Shown: positions 7,308 through 18,052 of the stretch, in pieces
How positions within the stretch are numbered: the stretch's first letter is position 1
How the letters are laid out: each line of letters starts with the position of its first letter
Program-made: the position numbers and the translations under genes
Notes under the pieces: generated by a model
The model's database searches: none
Told to the model about the DNA's origin: nothing
Seen by the model: the letters and a program-made list of their open reading frames with translations, nothing else
Assembly: GCF_001308875.1 (NCBI RefSeq)
Contig: NZ_KQ465121.1
Location: 1-64,000, forward strand
Reading direction: 5' to 3'
Source of the DNA: Lysinibacillus sp. ZYM-1
Lineage (GTDB): Bacteria > Bacillota > Bacilli > Bacillales_A > Planococcaceae
Length of the DNA: 64,000 bases

Positions 7308-7972
7308 CCTTTAATCGCAGCCTCACCAGCTGCTAAAATTTCTTGAAGTGCCGCTTTTCGATCCTCTTTACTATAAATGGCTGAACCCGCTACAAAGATC
7401 GTCGCCCCTGCCTGTGCACATGGAACAATCGTTTCTGCTGTAATACCTCCATCTATTTCAATGGCGATATCCAAACCAAGATCTTTAATCAGTGTAGATA
7501 ATGCCTCGATTTTAGGCACAACAGAATGAATGAACTTTTGTCCACCGAAGCCTGGATTGACAGTCATTAGTAATACCATATCGATATCTTCTAAGACATG
7601 TTGAATAGACTCTATAGGTGTGTGTGGATTTAATACGACGCCCGCTTTTACACCATACGAACGGATTAATTGAATTGTTCGATGTAAGTGACGGCATGCT
7701 TCAACATGAACCGTAATATAGTCTGCTCCAGCTTGTGCAAATTGTTCAATGTATTGATCAGGATTTTCAATCATTAAATGCACATCTAACGGTAAATCTG
7801 TTAATGGACGAATAGCATCTAATACAATCGAACCAAATGAAATATTCGGCACAAAATGACCATCCATGACATCAATATGAATTAGTTGTGCACCAGCTTG
7901 TTCTACCTCTTTAACTTCTTCACCTAATTTTGCAAAATTCGCTGCTAAAATTGATGGGGCTATTTGTATCAT
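7304..7972 (-). CDS. rpe: Ribulose-phosphate 3-epimerase
   Basis: This 222-residue TIM-barrel enzyme interconverts ribulose 5-phosphate and xylulose 5-phosphate in the pentose phosphate pathway. Diagnostic segments include IDVMDGHFVPN (metal and catalytic acids), DVHLMIENPD, NPGFGGQKF (phosphate loop) and IEIDGGI with the second catalytic Asp. The length is standard. It sits 2 bases after rsgA and overlaps thiN by 4, in a conserved housekeeping run. Confidence 0.97.
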   Translation of the reverse strand: MIQIAPSILAANFAKLGEEVKEVEQAGAQLIHIDVMDGHFVPNISFGSIVLDAIRPLTDLPLDVHLMIENPDQYIEQFAQAGADYITVHVEACRHLHRTIQLIRSYGVKAGVVLNPHTPIESIQHVLEDIDMVLLMTVNPGFGGQKFIHSVVPKIEALSTLIKDLGLDIAIEIDGGITAETIVPCAQAGATIFVAGSAIYSKEDRKAALQEILAAGEAAIKG

Positions 7973-7974
7973 TA

Positions 7975-8859
7975 TTAATACCTCGGCTTTCGATCCATAA
8001 TTTCTTGCATAAATTGTTCATAATGCTTGTAGCGATAGTCACGAATTTCACCTGTTTCTACCGCTGCCTTGACTGCACATTTTGGCTCTTTCAAGTGTAA
8101 ACAGCCTCTGAATTTACAATCATCCGCTACTCTAATCATTTCAGGAAAACAAGCGCCTAATTCCTCTTTATCGATATCATCAAAATCAAAAGAACTAAAT
8201 CCAGGAGTATCTGCCAACAAACCATCACAGACCTCAATAAGTTCTACGTGACGCGTCGTATGTTTTCCGCGACCCAAACTTTGCGAAATAATCCCTGTTT
8301 TTAAGTTTAAATCAGGAATCAGTGTATTTAGCAAGGTTGATTTGCCCACACCAGATTGGCCCGCCAAAACAGTTGTTTTCTCTTTTAAAATAGGCTGCAG
8401 TCGTTCCACTAATTCTTCTTCATCTTTATAAGTTTGAAGAACCGTATAACCCATATTTTGATAATCCGCTATATAACTTTTTAATTCATCATGTTCACCA
8501 TTTTCTAGTAAATCCATCTTTGTTAGACAAATAATGGGATGTACATGGAAGGATTCTAAAACAACTAAAAAGCGATCGAGTAAAATGGTATTGAAATTAG
8601 GTTCTTTTACAGAAAACACCAAAATACCTTGGTCAATATTAGCAATTGGTGGGCGAACCAATTCATTTTGACGTTCTAAAATCTTCTGAATGGTGCCATC
8701 CGAACCTTCTATTTCCATTGTATATTCTACAATATCACCGACAAGAGGGGATTCTCCACGATTACGAAAGACCCCTCGTCCTCGACATTGAATAAGTTGA
8801 TGACCATCATAAACATAATAATAACCGCTTAATGCTTTTCTTATTTGGCCTTGCGCCAT
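7975..8859 (-). CDS. rsgA: Ribosome small-subunit-dependent GTPase RsgA
   Basis: This 294-residue protein (B. subtilis YloQ/CpgA) is a circularly permuted GTPase that checks maturation of the 30S subunit. An N-terminal OB fold (about residues 1-70) is followed by motifs in permuted order: TKMD (G4), then GQSGVGKSTLLN (P-loop), then DTPGFSSF (G3). A C-terminal zinc-binding segment contains Cys and His in CKFRGCLHLKEPKC. The gene follows prkC by 12 bases. RsgA is a known substrate of PrkC in B. subtilis, which fits the linkage. Confidence 0.96.
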   Translation of the reverse strand: MAQGQIRKALSGYYYVYDGHQLIQCRGRGVFRNRGESPLVGDIVEYTMEIEGSDGTIQKILERQNELVRPPIANIDQGILVFSVKEPNFNTILLDRFLVVLESFHVHPIICLTKMDLLENGEHDELKSYIADYQNMGYTVLQTYKDEEELVERLQPILKEKTTVLAGQSGVGKSTLLNTLIPDLNLKTGIISQSLGRGKHTTRHVELIEVCDGLLADTPGFSSFDFDDIDKEELGACFPEMIRVADDCKFRGCLHLKEPKCAVKAAVETGEIRDYRYKHYEQFMQEIMDRKPRY

Positions 8860-8871
8860 CCAATTCCCTCC

Positions 8872-10860
8872 TTAATCGAAATCATTATAATTAACCTTTT
8901 CTTCTAAAATTATTTCTGAGTCACGGATAATTCTATAACTCGCCTCTTTACCTTCTTCAATAACAAGTTGTATATTGTAAGGTGTATCATTTAAAATTTC
9001 AAAATCATCAACTGGATCAGAAAATGTATGATTTTTATCTTGAATTTCAATGCGAATTTTTTGAGGTACACCCTCTTCTGTAGGTTTATACTCAATGACT
9101 ACAGGTTTGAGTATTGGTTTATCAGGCTTTTTAGCAGGTCCCTTACTGATGACAACCGATATAACAGAACCTTCCTCTACCATAGTACCTGCTTTAGTCA
9201 ATTGTGAGATCACACTGCCAGCTGGGATCGACTCATGATAGTCTGCACGTGATTCACGCCAACTCAGACCCACTCTTTTCACATAAGCATCCATATCTGC
9301 TTCCGTATAATTTGCAACATTTTCAACCCTTACCATTCTTACTCCTTGACTTACTTTAAAGGTGATCGTTTCTTCTTTCGCTACTACTTCTGTATTTGCA
9401 GGAATACTTTGCTCAATAATTCTGCCTTCAGGTTCACGAGAAGGAACTTCCTCTTTGTTTACTTCTTTATACTTACCTTTTATTAAAGTTTCGACCTGAC
9501 TATAATTCTGTCCTACATAATTATCAACGGTCGTCATCTCTACACCCAAGCTAACAATTAAATCGATCTCAGAGCCTTTTGCTCGCATCGAATTTTTTGC
9601 TGGATCCGTTTCAATGACCTTACCTTTTTCAATGTCTTCATGATTTCGCTCCTGGGGCTCCTCACCAACAACAAATCCCTCTGCTTCTAATTTTCTTGTA
9701 GCGTCCACTACTGTTAAATTTGTCACATCAGGTATAGCCACGTTTTTCGGGCTAAATAAATCTTTTGCGAATAAAAAGAATAGGAAGATGATAATTACTG
9801 CAATGAATAAACCAGCCACATACTTTGGCCATTTTTTCTTCTTTGTTTTAACAGGAACAGGTTTTTCTACTGCTTTTTTAGGCTGTGCCTGAGATGGTGA
9901 TTTAAACTCCAGAATCGGTTCAATAACTCTTGTTTTGGTTAAATCTTCATCTTTCTTTAGAACTTCCTCTTTAATGATTGGAATGGCCTTTGTTACATCA
10001 TTGTCCACAGGTATGACAAATTTTGGTTCATTTATTCGAGATGATGATAATACAGTTTCCAAATCATCATACATTTCTTCTACTGTATTGTAGCGATGAG
10101 ATGCATCTTTGGCAGTAGCTTTGAGCACCACATTTTCCAAGCTTTGTGGGATGGTTCCATCAAAAGCACGAACAGAAGGCGTTTCTGCTTGTAAATGCTT
10201 AAGTGCAATAGAAACAGCCGACTCACCGGAAAATGGTAATTCACCTGTCAATAATTCGTACAAAACAATACCCAGTGCATAAATGTCAGATTGATTCGTA
10301 GCTGTACCGCCTCGAGCTTGCTCTGGTGATAAATAATGCACTGTCCCCAGCACAGAATTCGTTTGGGTAAATGATGTAGCGCTTAACGTCATAGCAATTC
10401 CAAAATCTGTTATTTTTACATTACCCTCTGCATCCATTAAAATATTTTGTGGTTTAATATCACGGTGAATAATATGGTTTTCATGGGCATTAGCAATAGC
10501 AGAAGTTAATTGCTTCATAATATGCACACTTCTAGCAGGAGAAATTGGTGCAAATTCTTGTATGTACTGCTTTAAAGTTTTTCCTTGAACAAATTCCATC
10601 ACAATATAATGTAGATCTCCATCGTCACCTACATCATAAACACTAACAATATTTGGATGTGTAAGACTTGTGGCAGACAGTGCCTCACGTTGAAAACGTC
10701 GATGTAATTCATCCTCATTGGAAAAATCATAGCGTAATATTTTTATGGCTACATCTCGATTTAATATCATATCATGAGCTAAATAAACATTGGACATACC
10801 ACCGCCACCAATGAGTTCTATAATTTTATAACGGTCACTAATTCTTTTACCTACAAGCAT
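8872..10860 (-). CDS. prkC: Serine/threonine protein kinase with PASTA domains
   Basis: This 662-residue membrane kinase senses muropeptides or cell-wall precursors. It has a Hanks-type kinase domain (about residues 11-270): a glycine-rich loop IGGGGMSNVY, Lys40, HRDIKPQN with Asp134, and DFG at 152-154. A basic juxtamembrane linker precedes one transmembrane helix (about 345-366), followed by three extracellular PASTA repeats (about 373-580) and a short C-terminal domain. In B. subtilis PrkC controls germination and stationary-phase physiology and phosphorylates translation GTPases. Only 2 bases separate it from the phosphatase gene prpC upstream, so the pair is co-transcribed. Confidence 0.97.
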   Translation of the reverse strand: MLVGKRISDRYKIIELIGGGGMSNVYLAHDMILNRDVAIKILRYDFSNEDELHRRFQREALSATSLTHPNIVSVYDVGDDGDLHYIVMEFVQGKTLKQYIQEFAPISPARSVHIMKQLTSAIANAHENHIIHRDIKPQNILMDAEGNVKITDFGIAMTLSATSFTQTNSVLGTVHYLSPEQARGGTATNQSDIYALGIVLYELLTGELPFSGESAVSIALKHLQAETPSVRAFDGTIPQSLENVVLKATAKDASHRYNTVEEMYDDLETVLSSSRINEPKFVIPVDNDVTKAIPIIKEEVLKKDEDLTKTRVIEPILEFKSPSQAQPKKAVEKPVPVKTKKKKWPKYVAGLFIAVIIIFLFFLFAKDLFSPKNVAIPDVTNLTVVDATRKLEAEGFVVGEEPQERNHEDIEKGKVIETDPAKNSMRAKGSEIDLIVSLGVEMTTVDNYVGQNYSQVETLIKGKYKEVNKEEVPSREPEGRIIEQSIPANTEVVAKEETITFKVSQGVRMVRVENVANYTEADMDAYVKRVGLSWRESRADYHESIPAGSVISQLTKAGTMVEEGSVISVVISKGPAKKPDKPILKPVVIEYKPTEEGVPQKIRIEIQDKNHTFSDPVDDFEILNDTPYNIQLVIEEGKEASYRIIRDSEIILEEKVNYNDFD

Positions 10861-10862
10861 TC

Positions 10863-11615
10863 TTACACCTCCTCATCCTTTTTTGTTAGTAGCACGAGGG
10901 AGATATTATCTTCTCCCCCGCTTGCATTTGCTAATTCTACTAGTTTACGTCCTTTTTCATCTATAGAATCTGGATACGTAATAATCGAAGCCATTTCATA
11001 GACAGTTAATTTATTGCTTAATCCATCTGAACAAATGAGTAAATACGATTTTGGTGCCAACTCTACTTCATAAAAATCTGGTTCTATTGTTTCCTCTGTA
11101 CCCATAGCTTTTAAGATGAAATTTTTCTTTGGATGCGTCAAAGCTTCCTCTTCACTAATTTCACCGTTTTCAACAAGTACATTAACATATGAATGATCTC
11201 TTGTTATTTGTTGTGCACCATCTTCAAAGAAATAATACACGCGACTATCCCCAACATGTGCAATGAAGCAATGTTGCTCTTCTATTAACACCGCAATAAA
11301 CGTCGTGCCCATTCCTTTACAGTCTTCATGTGATAAAGAATAGTCATATATATTTTTATTTAATTGTTTTACTGTTTGCAATAACCATTCTTTCTTTGAT
11401 GTTGTTGATACAAAATGATGTGTGTCTGCCTGTAAAAAAAAGGTTTCCATCTGCTTTATCGCCATATCACTTGCTACATCTCCAGCATTATGACCACCCA
11501 TGCCATCCGCTACAAGTGCTAGTGCAAGCCCATCAGGACGTTTAAAAAATGCAGCACGGTCTTCATTAATTGATCGTTTTAAACCAATATCACTTTCGAC
11601 TGTGTATTCCAACAC
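10863..11615 (-). CDS. prpC: PP2C-type protein phosphatase
   Basis: This 250-residue soluble metal-dependent phosphatase reverses PrkC phosphorylation. The PPM motifs are clear: INEDR at 16-20 (Asp19), VADGMGGHNAGDVAS with Asp37, GDSRVYYF, a DHSYV loop, ICSDGLSN and a final GGEDNISLVLL with the last metal ligand. The length equals B. subtilis PrpC. The gene follows rlmN by 3 bases and precedes prkC by 2, the usual phosphatase-kinase order. Confidence 0.97.
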   Translation of the reverse strand: MLEYTVESDIGLKRSINEDRAAFFKRPDGLALALVADGMGGHNAGDVASDMAIKQMETFFLQADTHHFVSTTSKKEWLLQTVKQLNKNIYDYSLSHEDCKGMGTTFIAVLIEEQHCFIAHVGDSRVYYFFEDGAQQITRDHSYVNVLVENGEISEEEALTHPKKNFILKAMGTEETIEPDFYEVELAPKSYLLICSDGLSNKLTVYEMASIITYPDSIDEKGRKLVELANASGGEDNISLVLLTKKDEEV

Positions 11616-11618
11616 TGG

Positions 11619-12761
11619 TCACCTCGTTTCTTCAGATCTCTCTTGCGCACGTAATTGACCACACGCAGCTGCAATGTCAGAACCTTGCTCCCGGCGGATC
11701 GTTACGTTTATACCATTTTTCTTTAACGTTTTTTCAAACGCAAAAATTTGGCTACGAGACGTACGAACATAATCCCGTTCTGGTACGTAGTTTACAGGAA
11801 TTAAATTTACGTGACATTTAATTCCTTTTATTAAAGCAGATAGCTCCTCTGCAATTTCTACAGAATCATTTTCACCAGACATTAAACCATACTCAAAACT
11901 CACACGTCTGCCAGTTTTTTTAGTATAGTAACGAACGGCTTCCATTAATTCATCTAATTTATAAGCACGCGCAATTGGCATAAGCTTTTGACGAGCCTCT
12001 TGATTTGGTGCATGAAGAGACACCGCAAAGTTAATTTGTAATTGTTCATCAGCAAATTGGTAAATTTTAGGTACAATACCTGATGTTGATACAGTGATGT
12101 GTCGAGCACCAATATTTAACCCTTTTTCATGATTGATCACTTTTAAGAAGTTCATCATTGCATCATAATTATCGAAAGGCTCTCCAATTCCCATAATAAC
12201 AATATGTGATACTCGCTCGCCCACTTCATCTAAAGTTTGCTGTACTTTTACAACTTGCTCCACAATTTCTCCAGCCAATAAATGTCGCTTCAAACCACCT
12301 AAAGTTGAGGCACAAAATGTACATCCAATACGGCATCCTACCTGTGTTGTTACACAAACAGAGTTGCCGTATTCATGGCGCATTAGTACTGTTTCTATAG
12401 AGTAACCATCTTGCAATTGAAATAAAAATTTAATAGTACCATCTTTAGACTCTTGCTTGATAATGGTTGATAATGTCGATAATGCAAAATTTGCAGACAG
12501 CTTGTCCCGTAATCCCTTTGCAAGGTTTGACATCTCTTCAAACGTTTTAACTCTTTTATTATATAACCAGTCAAAAATCTGAGCTGCACGGAAAGGCTTT
12601 TCTCCATTTTCCTTTAGCCAATCTTCTAATTGATGTGGCTGGAATGAATAAATGGATTCTTTTAAATCTGGTTTTTCTTTTTTCACCCGTCGAACTGGTT
12701 TTTCTTCTGCTTCATCAACTAAATCGTTGATACGTTCATTAAATTTCTCTTGATCCACCAT
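11619..12761 (-). CDS. rlmN: Dual-specificity 23S rRNA/tRNA methyltransferase RlmN
   Basis: This 380-residue radical SAM enzyme methylates C2 of A2503 in 23S rRNA and A37 in some tRNAs. The CxxxCxxC cluster motif is Cys143, Cys147 and Cys150 in [10 protein letters not shown] glycine-rich SAM segment and the conserved C-terminal Cys in IAAACGQL complete the site. About 35 extra charged residues precede the family core. The start is nevertheless firm because its ATG overlaps the rsmB stop (TAATG) after AAGGAG. Confidence 0.96.
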   Translation of the reverse strand: MVDQEKFNERINDLVDEAEEKPVRRVKKEKPDLKESIYSFQPHQLEDWLKENGEKPFRAAQIFDWLYNKRVKTFEEMSNLAKGLRDKLSANFALSTLSTIIKQESKDGTIKFLFQLQDGYSIETVLMRHEYGNSVCVTTQVGCRIGCTFCASTLGGLKRHLLAGEIVEQVVKVQQTLDEVGERVSHIVIMGIGEPFDNYDAMMNFLKVINHEKGLNIGARHITVSTSGIVPKIYQFADEQLQINFAVSLHAPNQEARQKLMPIARAYKLDELMEAVRYYTKKTGRRVSFEYGLMSGENDSVEIAEELSALIKGIKCHVNLIPVNYVPERDYVRTSRSQIFAFEKTLKKNGINVTIRREQGSDIAAACGQLRAQERSEETR

Positions 12762-14122
12762 TAGTTGGATTCTCCTTTTTTACGAAAGGCGGCAACGAAG
12801 AAACCGTCACTGCCAAAGTCTTGTGGAAAGACTTGAAGCATGCCATTGGCTTGCTTTTCCGCTAATTTTGTCGGTAAAGATTCTAGTTGTATTGCTTCCA
12901 TTTCTGGATGCGCTGTTAAAAAGGCTTTTACTGTACCTTCATTTTCTTGTTTATCGACTGTACATGTACTGTACACAAGCTTACCCTCAATTTTCAATAC
13001 TTTTGTAGCTGCATCCAGTAATGCTAGTTGGATTGTTTGAAGATTTTTTAAATCTTCTTCTCGCTTCGTATATTTAATATCTGGCTTACGTCGCATAACC
13101 CCCAGTCCACTACAAGGTGCATCCACTAAAATTGCATCATATGACTCTGCTTGTAAAAAATCTGGTGCTTTACGTCCGTCAATCGGGGCAGTTTCAATAA
13201 TATCAAGCCCTAGACGTTCTGTATTATGGTCGATTAAATCTAATTTATGTGGATGAAGGTCTGTTGCTAAAATAGAGCCTTCATTTTTCATGATTTCAGC
13301 TAAATGTGTTGTTTTTCCTCCTGGTGCGGCACACATATCAAAAACACGCATACCTGGGGATGGATTTAATACTTTGGCTGGTATCATCGAACTCTCATCT
13401 TGTATGGTAAAAAGCCCCTCTTTAAATGCATTTGTACGGGCAGGCTGACCATTTGTTATGTGTAAGCATTCTGGCATAACGTCGCTTTGTTTTGCTGTTA
13501 AACCTTCTGCTTCAAGTTCTGCCATCGCTTGCTTAACAGTTACTTTTGTTGTATTCACACGGACGGTTTGCATAGGTGGCACATTATTTTCATGTAACAT
13601 TCCTGTAGCTACATCTAGACCATAGTTATCAACAAAACGTTGTACTAGCCATATTGGATGACTTGTTTCAATAGCAAGACGCTCTATCGGATTTTCTATG
13701 TCATTTGTAGAAGGAACACCTTGACGTAGCACAGATCTTAAAATACCATTGACCGTCGAAGCAATACCACGATGCCCTCGGCGCTTCGCAATTTCTACCG
13801 CCTCATTAACAGCAGCATGCGCTGGAATACGCGTTAAATAATGCATTTGATATAAAGATATTCGCAATAACCATCGAACCCAATGATCTATAGAACCACG
13901 GATAAAAGGCTCTAAATAATAATCCAGTGTCATTTTATGTTGCAATGTACCATATGTTAATTCTGTTAATAAAGCGCGATCCTTCGCCTCTATCTTATGT
14001 CGTTTAATGGTTTCATTTAGAAGTAAATTGCTATAGGCTTGATTTTTATCAACTGCTAACAGAATAGATAATGCAGCGTCTCGCACATTTCCATCCCAAA
14101 TAACTACACTTTTTTTACTCAT
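12761..14122 (-). CDS. rsmB: 16S rRNA (cytosine-967-C5) methyltransferase
   Basis: This 453-residue protein has an N-terminal NusB-like RNA-binding domain (about 1-140) and a C-terminal Rossmann methyltransferase of the NOL1/NOP2/sun family. SAM and catalytic motifs are visible: [24 protein letters not shown] (Cys of motif IV) and [12 protein letters not shown] (nucleophilic Cys of motif VI). It methylates C5 of cytosine 967 in 16S rRNA. The start overlaps the fmt stop by 4 bases and its stop overlaps the rlmN start. Confidence 0.96.
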   Translation of the reverse strand: MSKKSVVIWDGNVRDAALSILLAVDKNQAYSNLLLNETIKRHKIEAKDRALLTELTYGTLQHKMTLDYYLEPFIRGSIDHWVRWLLRISLYQMHYLTRIPAHAAVNEAVEIAKRRGHRGIASTVNGILRSVLRQGVPSTNDIENPIERLAIETSHPIWLVQRFVDNYGLDVATGMLHENNVPPMQTVRVNTTKVTVKQAMAELEAEGLTAKQSDVMPECLHITNGQPARTNAFKEGLFTIQDESSMIPAKVLNPSPGMRVFDMCAAPGGKTTHLAEIMKNEGSILATDLHPHKLDLIDHNTERLGLDIIETAPIDGRKAPDFLQAESYDAILVDAPCSGLGVMRRKPDIKYTKREEDLKNLQTIQLALLDAATKVLKIEGKLVYSTCTVDKQENEGTVKAFLTAHPEMEAIQLESLPTKLAEKQANGMLQVFPQDFGSDGFFVAAFRKKGESN

Positions 14123-15060
14123 TTAAATTGGTCCCCAATCTGTAATTTAGAACCTGTACCACGTAAATATTCCTCAGCTGTCATGCGCTTTTTACCTGCA
14201 GGTTGTACATCATATAATGCTAGTGTTGTCCCATTGCCTGCCGCTACTTCAAAATGGTCTTTTGCAATCGCTACAACAGTTCCAGGAATAGTATCATGCT
14301 TGCTATTGCCAATAGTCGCCCACCAAACTTTAAAATTACCATCTTCAAAAGTAGTATAAGCTACTGGCCATGGATGAAGCCCGCGTACTTGATTGTAAAG
14401 AGTTGTGGCATCCTTTGTCCAATCAATACGTTCTTGGTCTCTCGAAATATTGCTGGCAAAGGTAACTTGCGCTTCATCTTGCACTGTACGGCTATTTGTT
14501 CCATTAATAATAGATGGAAGTGTCTCTTTTAATAAATCACGGCCAACAATACTTAGCTTATCAAAAAATCTACCCGTATAATCATCTTGTTCAATAGGGA
14601 TAGCTCTTTGAGAAATAATATCACCTGCATCAAGCTTTTCTTCCATATACATGATTGTTACGCCCGTTTCTTTTTCCCCATCCATAATAGCTTGGTGAAT
14701 AGGAGCGCCTCCACGATATTTTGGTAATAAGGAAGCATGGACATTAATGCAGCCAAGTACAGGAGCATCTAATAGTTCTTTTGGCAAAATTTGTCCAAAA
14801 GCAGCTGTAATGACTAGATCTGGCTGTAAGGTAAGAATCTGTTGTAGTTCCTCAGAGCCACGTAGTTTTTCTGGTTGTATAATAGGTAAGCCTAGCTCCA
14901 AAGCTGCTGCCTTTACAGGTGGTGGTGTCAATACACGTTTACGCCCCACTGGTCGATCAGGTTGCGTAACGACTGCTTTAATATCGTATCCTTCATCATG
15001 TAGCATACGCAAAATGGGTGCGGAGAAATCAGGTGTCCCCATAAAAATAATAGAAGTCAT
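14119..15060 (-). CDS. fmt: Methionyl-tRNA formyltransferase
   Basis: It adds a formyl group from 10-formyl-THF to initiator Met-tRNA. The N-terminal catalytic domain starts [16 protein letters not shown] and contains the formyltransferase signature [15 protein letters not shown] (Asn and His of the active site). The C-terminal OB-fold tRNA-binding domain follows from about residue 205. An upstream in-frame start at 15093 would add 11 residues and overlap def by 32 bases. AGGAGG 6 bases before ATG 15060 shows that 313 residues is the real length. It is co-transcribed with def, its functional partner. Confidence 0.96.
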   Translation of the reverse strand: MTSIIFMGTPDFSAPILRMLHDEGYDIKAVVTQPDRPVGRKRVLTPPPVKAAALELGLPIIQPEKLRGSEELQQILTLQPDLVITAAFGQILPKELLDAPVLGCINVHASLLPKYRGGAPIHQAIMDGEKETGVTIMYMEEKLDAGDIISQRAIPIEQDDYTGRFFDKLSIVGRDLLKETLPSIINGTNSRTVQDEAQVTFASNISRDQERIDWTKDATTLYNQVRGLHPWPVAYTTFEDGNFKVWWATIGNSKHDTIPGTVVAIAKDHFEVAAGNGTTLALYDVQPAGKKRMTAEEYLRGTGSKLQIGDQFK

Positions 15061-15061
15061 T

Positions 15062-15556
15062 TTATTCCTCCTCTTCAGCGTACATTTCTTCAAGTTCTTC
15101 TTGTGTTACAATACGTTTTATTTTTGAATTAAATAGCACGCCATCTAAATGATCAATTTCATGTAAGATTGCACGAGCATCAAAGCCTCCAGCTTCTAAT
15201 TCATAGACACGTCCTTCACGGTCGCATGCTTCAATTTTCACATAGTTAGGGCGTTCTACCTCACCATATAATTCTGGGAAACTCAAGCAACCTTCAATAT
15301 CTATTTCAGCTCCGTCCGTTTCAATAACAGTTGGATTTATCATTTCTAAAATATCGCGTTCCTCACCTAGCTCTACAATCGCTACTCGTAAACCTATATT
15401 AATTTGAGGTGCGGCAATCCCAACACCATCATATTCCACCATTGTGTCATACAAATCATCCAGTAATGTAATAATTTCATCATTAATTTCTGTCACTTCT
15501 GAACACGGTGTTGAAAGTACTTGCGCTGGATGTTCAACTACTTTTTTTATTGCCAT
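15062..15556 (-). CDS. def: Peptide deformylase
   Basis: This 164-residue Fe/Zn hydrolase removes the N-formyl group from nascent proteins. All three signatures are present: GVGIAAPQ (44-51), EGCLS with metal ligand Cys90, and HEIDHLDG with ligands His132 and His136 and catalytic Glu133. The short length and motif 2 form indicate a type 1-like enzyme. It lies directly before fmt with 1 base between stop and start. An 84-base gap separates it from priA, where no clear promoter was recognised. Confidence 0.97.
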   Translation of the reverse strand: MAIKKVVEHPAQVLSTPCSEVTEINDEIITLLDDLYDTMVEYDGVGIAAPQINIGLRVAIVELGEERDILEMINPTVIETDGAEIDIEGCLSFPELYGEVERPNYVKIEACDREGRVYELEAGGFDARAILHEIDHLDGVLFNSKIKRIVTQEELEEMYAEEEE

Positions 15557-15640
15557 TATTATATCCTCATTTCTGCTTTAAGCTAGAGCTATACCGTTTA
15601 TTTAATTGATATATGCCCTTTTAGTAAAACGGCTCTCATC

Positions 15641-18052
15641 TTATATGGTAGACGGATCTAAATCTACCGTCATTAATATTCCTTGTTTGATCCAATCTGC
15701 TCGATACATAGCAAGCAAACGCTGTAAAACCGGAATTAGATTTGGTTCAATTTTATATTTTATCAAACATTGATAACGATATCTATTTTGGAGTCGAGCA
15801 ATACTTGCAGTCGTCGGGCCAATAATGGCTACTTGATTCGATAAATTTCCACGTAACCAATCTGCCATACGACCAGCGTATTCCGCAGCCATCATCACAT
15901 CTTCATGAGAAATTTGCACGAGTGCCACATAATAATAGGGAGGATAGCTAGAACGACGCCGTAGAAACATCTCTCGTTCATAAAATGGTTCATAATCCTG
16001 CGTTTTAGCTAATTCGATTGCGTAATGCTCAGGTGTATAGGTCTGAATAATTACCTCTCCAGGTTTATCATGTCGTCCTGCTCTCCCACTTACCTGTGTT
16101 AATAGCTGGAATGTACGTTCCGCTGCACGGTAATCTGGTAAATGTAAGGAGGTATCGGCGCTGAGTACACCTACAAGTGTAATATTCGGAAAATCAAGCC
16201 CTTTCGCAATCATTTGAGTACCAAGTAAAATATCTGCTTGTCCCTCTCCAAAAACCCCTAAAATTTCTTCATGTGCCCCTTTATGCTTCGTTGTATCAAC
16301 ATCCATACGCAATACTCTTGCTTCTGGAAACAGCTTAAATAATTCTTCCTCTACTTTTTGTGTACCTGTACCAAAATAACGAATATGATCACTTTGGCAT
16401 TGCGGACAGATTTGAGGAACATGTTCCTCATAACCGCAATAATGGCATTTCAATTTTTCTGTTGTGCGATGATAGGTTAAAGAGATGTCACAATTGGGAC
16501 ATTGTACAACTGTCCCACAATCCCGACATAGCACAAAAGACGAGTAGCCACGCCGATTTAAAAATAACACCATTTGCTCTTTTTTCTCTAATCTTAAACG
16601 GATGGCTTCAATAAGTGATTGCGAAAACATGGATCGATTTCCTTGTCGAAGCTCTTCACGCATGTCTGCAATAAAAACGGTTGGTAAGGATTGATGTAAT
16701 GCTCTCAGCTTTAATGAAAGTAGCGTATAAACACCTTTTTTAGCTCTTGCAAATGATTCTAATCCTGGTGTAGCACTGCCCAAAATAACAGGACAATTAT
16801 AATACTCACTACGCCAAATGGCCACATCTCTTGCATGGTAACGTGGTGAGTCTTCTTGTTTATAAGTAGATTCATGCTCTTCATCCAAAATTATGAGTCC
16901 AATATTCGTAAAGGGTGCAAAAATAGCTGAACGAGCACCAACTACTACGCTCACTTTCCCTTGCTGGATTTTGCGCCATTCATCATACTTTTCGCCAACA
17001 GACAGTCCGCTATGCATAACCGCAACCATCTCGCCAAAACGACTGCGGAAACGCTCTGTCATTTGAGGGGTTAAAGAGATTTCAGGTACGAGCATAATAG
17101 CTTCTTTGCCTTCGTCAAGTACCTTTTGTATAGCTTGTAAATAAACCTCTGTCTTACCGCTCCCTGTTACACCATGCAACAAAAATGTTTGCGCTTGTTG
17201 CTGCTCCATCGTTGCAATAATGGCCTGTAGAGCAACCTGCTGCTCATCAGTTAATTGTAAAGCATGCGTACGTGCAACTTCCTTTGTAAATGGATCACGA
17301 TACACTTCCTCTTGAATAAATTGTGCAGCGCCTTTGTCAATAACACCTTCTAAAACTGATGAAGAAATTCCTGCTTCCTCACAAATTTGTTGTGGTGACA
17401 AAACTTCCCCTAAATGCTGACCCATCCATTCTAGTAGTAGACGTTGTTTTACAGCTCTAGTTGATTGCTCTAATGCTTTTTCAATCACTTTAGGCTCTTC
17501 TATAATTTTCACCATACGTATTTCTTTAACTTGGCCCTGTTGTTTCACAACATTTTCAATGGTCACCTTATTTTCGGCAACTAATTGCTTTAATAATGGG
17601 AGTAAATCTGCCCGTTCAAATTCTTTAAAATTAATTTGTTGTCGCTTACCAAAAATCACTTGCACTTCATTCGGTAGATCTTGAGCTTCATGTATTTTTA
17701 TAATTTTTTCATATTTTGCACGTAATGCTGAAGGTAACATTACTTGTAAAGCATCTATTTCATAGCAAATCGTGTGATTCTTCAACCACTTCGCCATTTG
17801 CAGCAATTCTGCAGTTAATACTGGCTCCATATCTAAAATTTGAGTGATTGATTTTAATTTATTGAGTGGTACGGCTGTTTCGGTTTTTAATCCCACTACA
17901 AAGCCTAAAACATTTCTAGGACCAAACGGAACTTTTACACGACAGCCCTTTTCTATTACGTTTACCCATTCAGGAGGTACTTGATAATCGAAAGGACGGT
18001 CGACATGGTAAGTCGAGACGTCTACAATGACTTCCGCTATCAATAAGCTCAT
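15641..18052 (-). CDS. priA: Primosomal protein N' (replication restart helicase PriA)
   Basis: This 803-residue superfamily 2 helicase reloads the replicative helicase at collapsed forks. It has an N-terminal DNA 3'-end-binding domain, a helicase core with P-loop GVTGSGKTEVY (near residue 295) and the Walker B box DEEH, and a zinc-binding insertion with eight cysteines. The cysteines lie in paired CxxC motifs between CRDCGTVVQCPNC and CPQC. The second RecA lobe contains QVSGRAGR. Its ATG overlaps the coaBC stop by 4 bases. The length is typical for Bacillales. Confidence 0.97.
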   Translation of the reverse strand: MSLLIAEVIVDVSTYHVDRPFDYQVPPEWVNVIEKGCRVKVPFGPRNVLGFVVGLKTETAVPLNKLKSITQILDMEPVLTAELLQMAKWLKNHTICYEIDALQVMLPSALRAKYEKIIKIHEAQDLPNEVQVIFGKRQQINFKEFERADLLPLLKQLVAENKVTIENVVKQQGQVKEIRMVKIIEEPKVIEKALEQSTRAVKQRLLLEWMGQHLGEVLSPQQICEEAGISSSVLEGVIDKGAAQFIQEEVYRDPFTKEVARTHALQLTDEQQVALQAIIATMEQQQAQTFLLHGVTGSGKTEVYLQAIQKVLDEGKEAIMLVPEISLTPQMTERFRSRFGEMVAVMHSGLSVGEKYDEWRKIQQGKVSVVVGARSAIFAPFTNIGLIILDEEHESTYKQEDSPRYHARDVAIWRSEYYNCPVILGSATPGLESFARAKKGVYTLLSLKLRALHQSLPTVFIADMREELRQGNRSMFSQSLIEAIRLRLEKKEQMVLFLNRRGYSSFVLCRDCGTVVQCPNCDISLTYHRTTEKLKCHYCGYEEHVPQICPQCQSDHIRYFGTGTQKVEEELFKLFPEARVLRMDVDTTKHKGAHEEILGVFGEGQADILLGTQMIAKGLDFPNITLVGVLSADTSLHLPDYRAAERTFQLLTQVSGRAGRHDKPGEVIIQTYTPEHYAIELAKTQDYEPFYEREMFLRRRSSYPPYYYVALVQISHEDVMMAAEYAGRMADWLRGNLSNQVAIIGPTTASIARLQNRYRYQCLIKYKIEPNLIPVLQRLLAMYRADWIKQGILMTVDLDPSTI

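Noticed and set aside
14747..15127. 126-codon plus-strand frame opposite fmt and def
   Set aside because: It is the antisense shadow of two well-supported genes, with no ribosome-binding site or domain.
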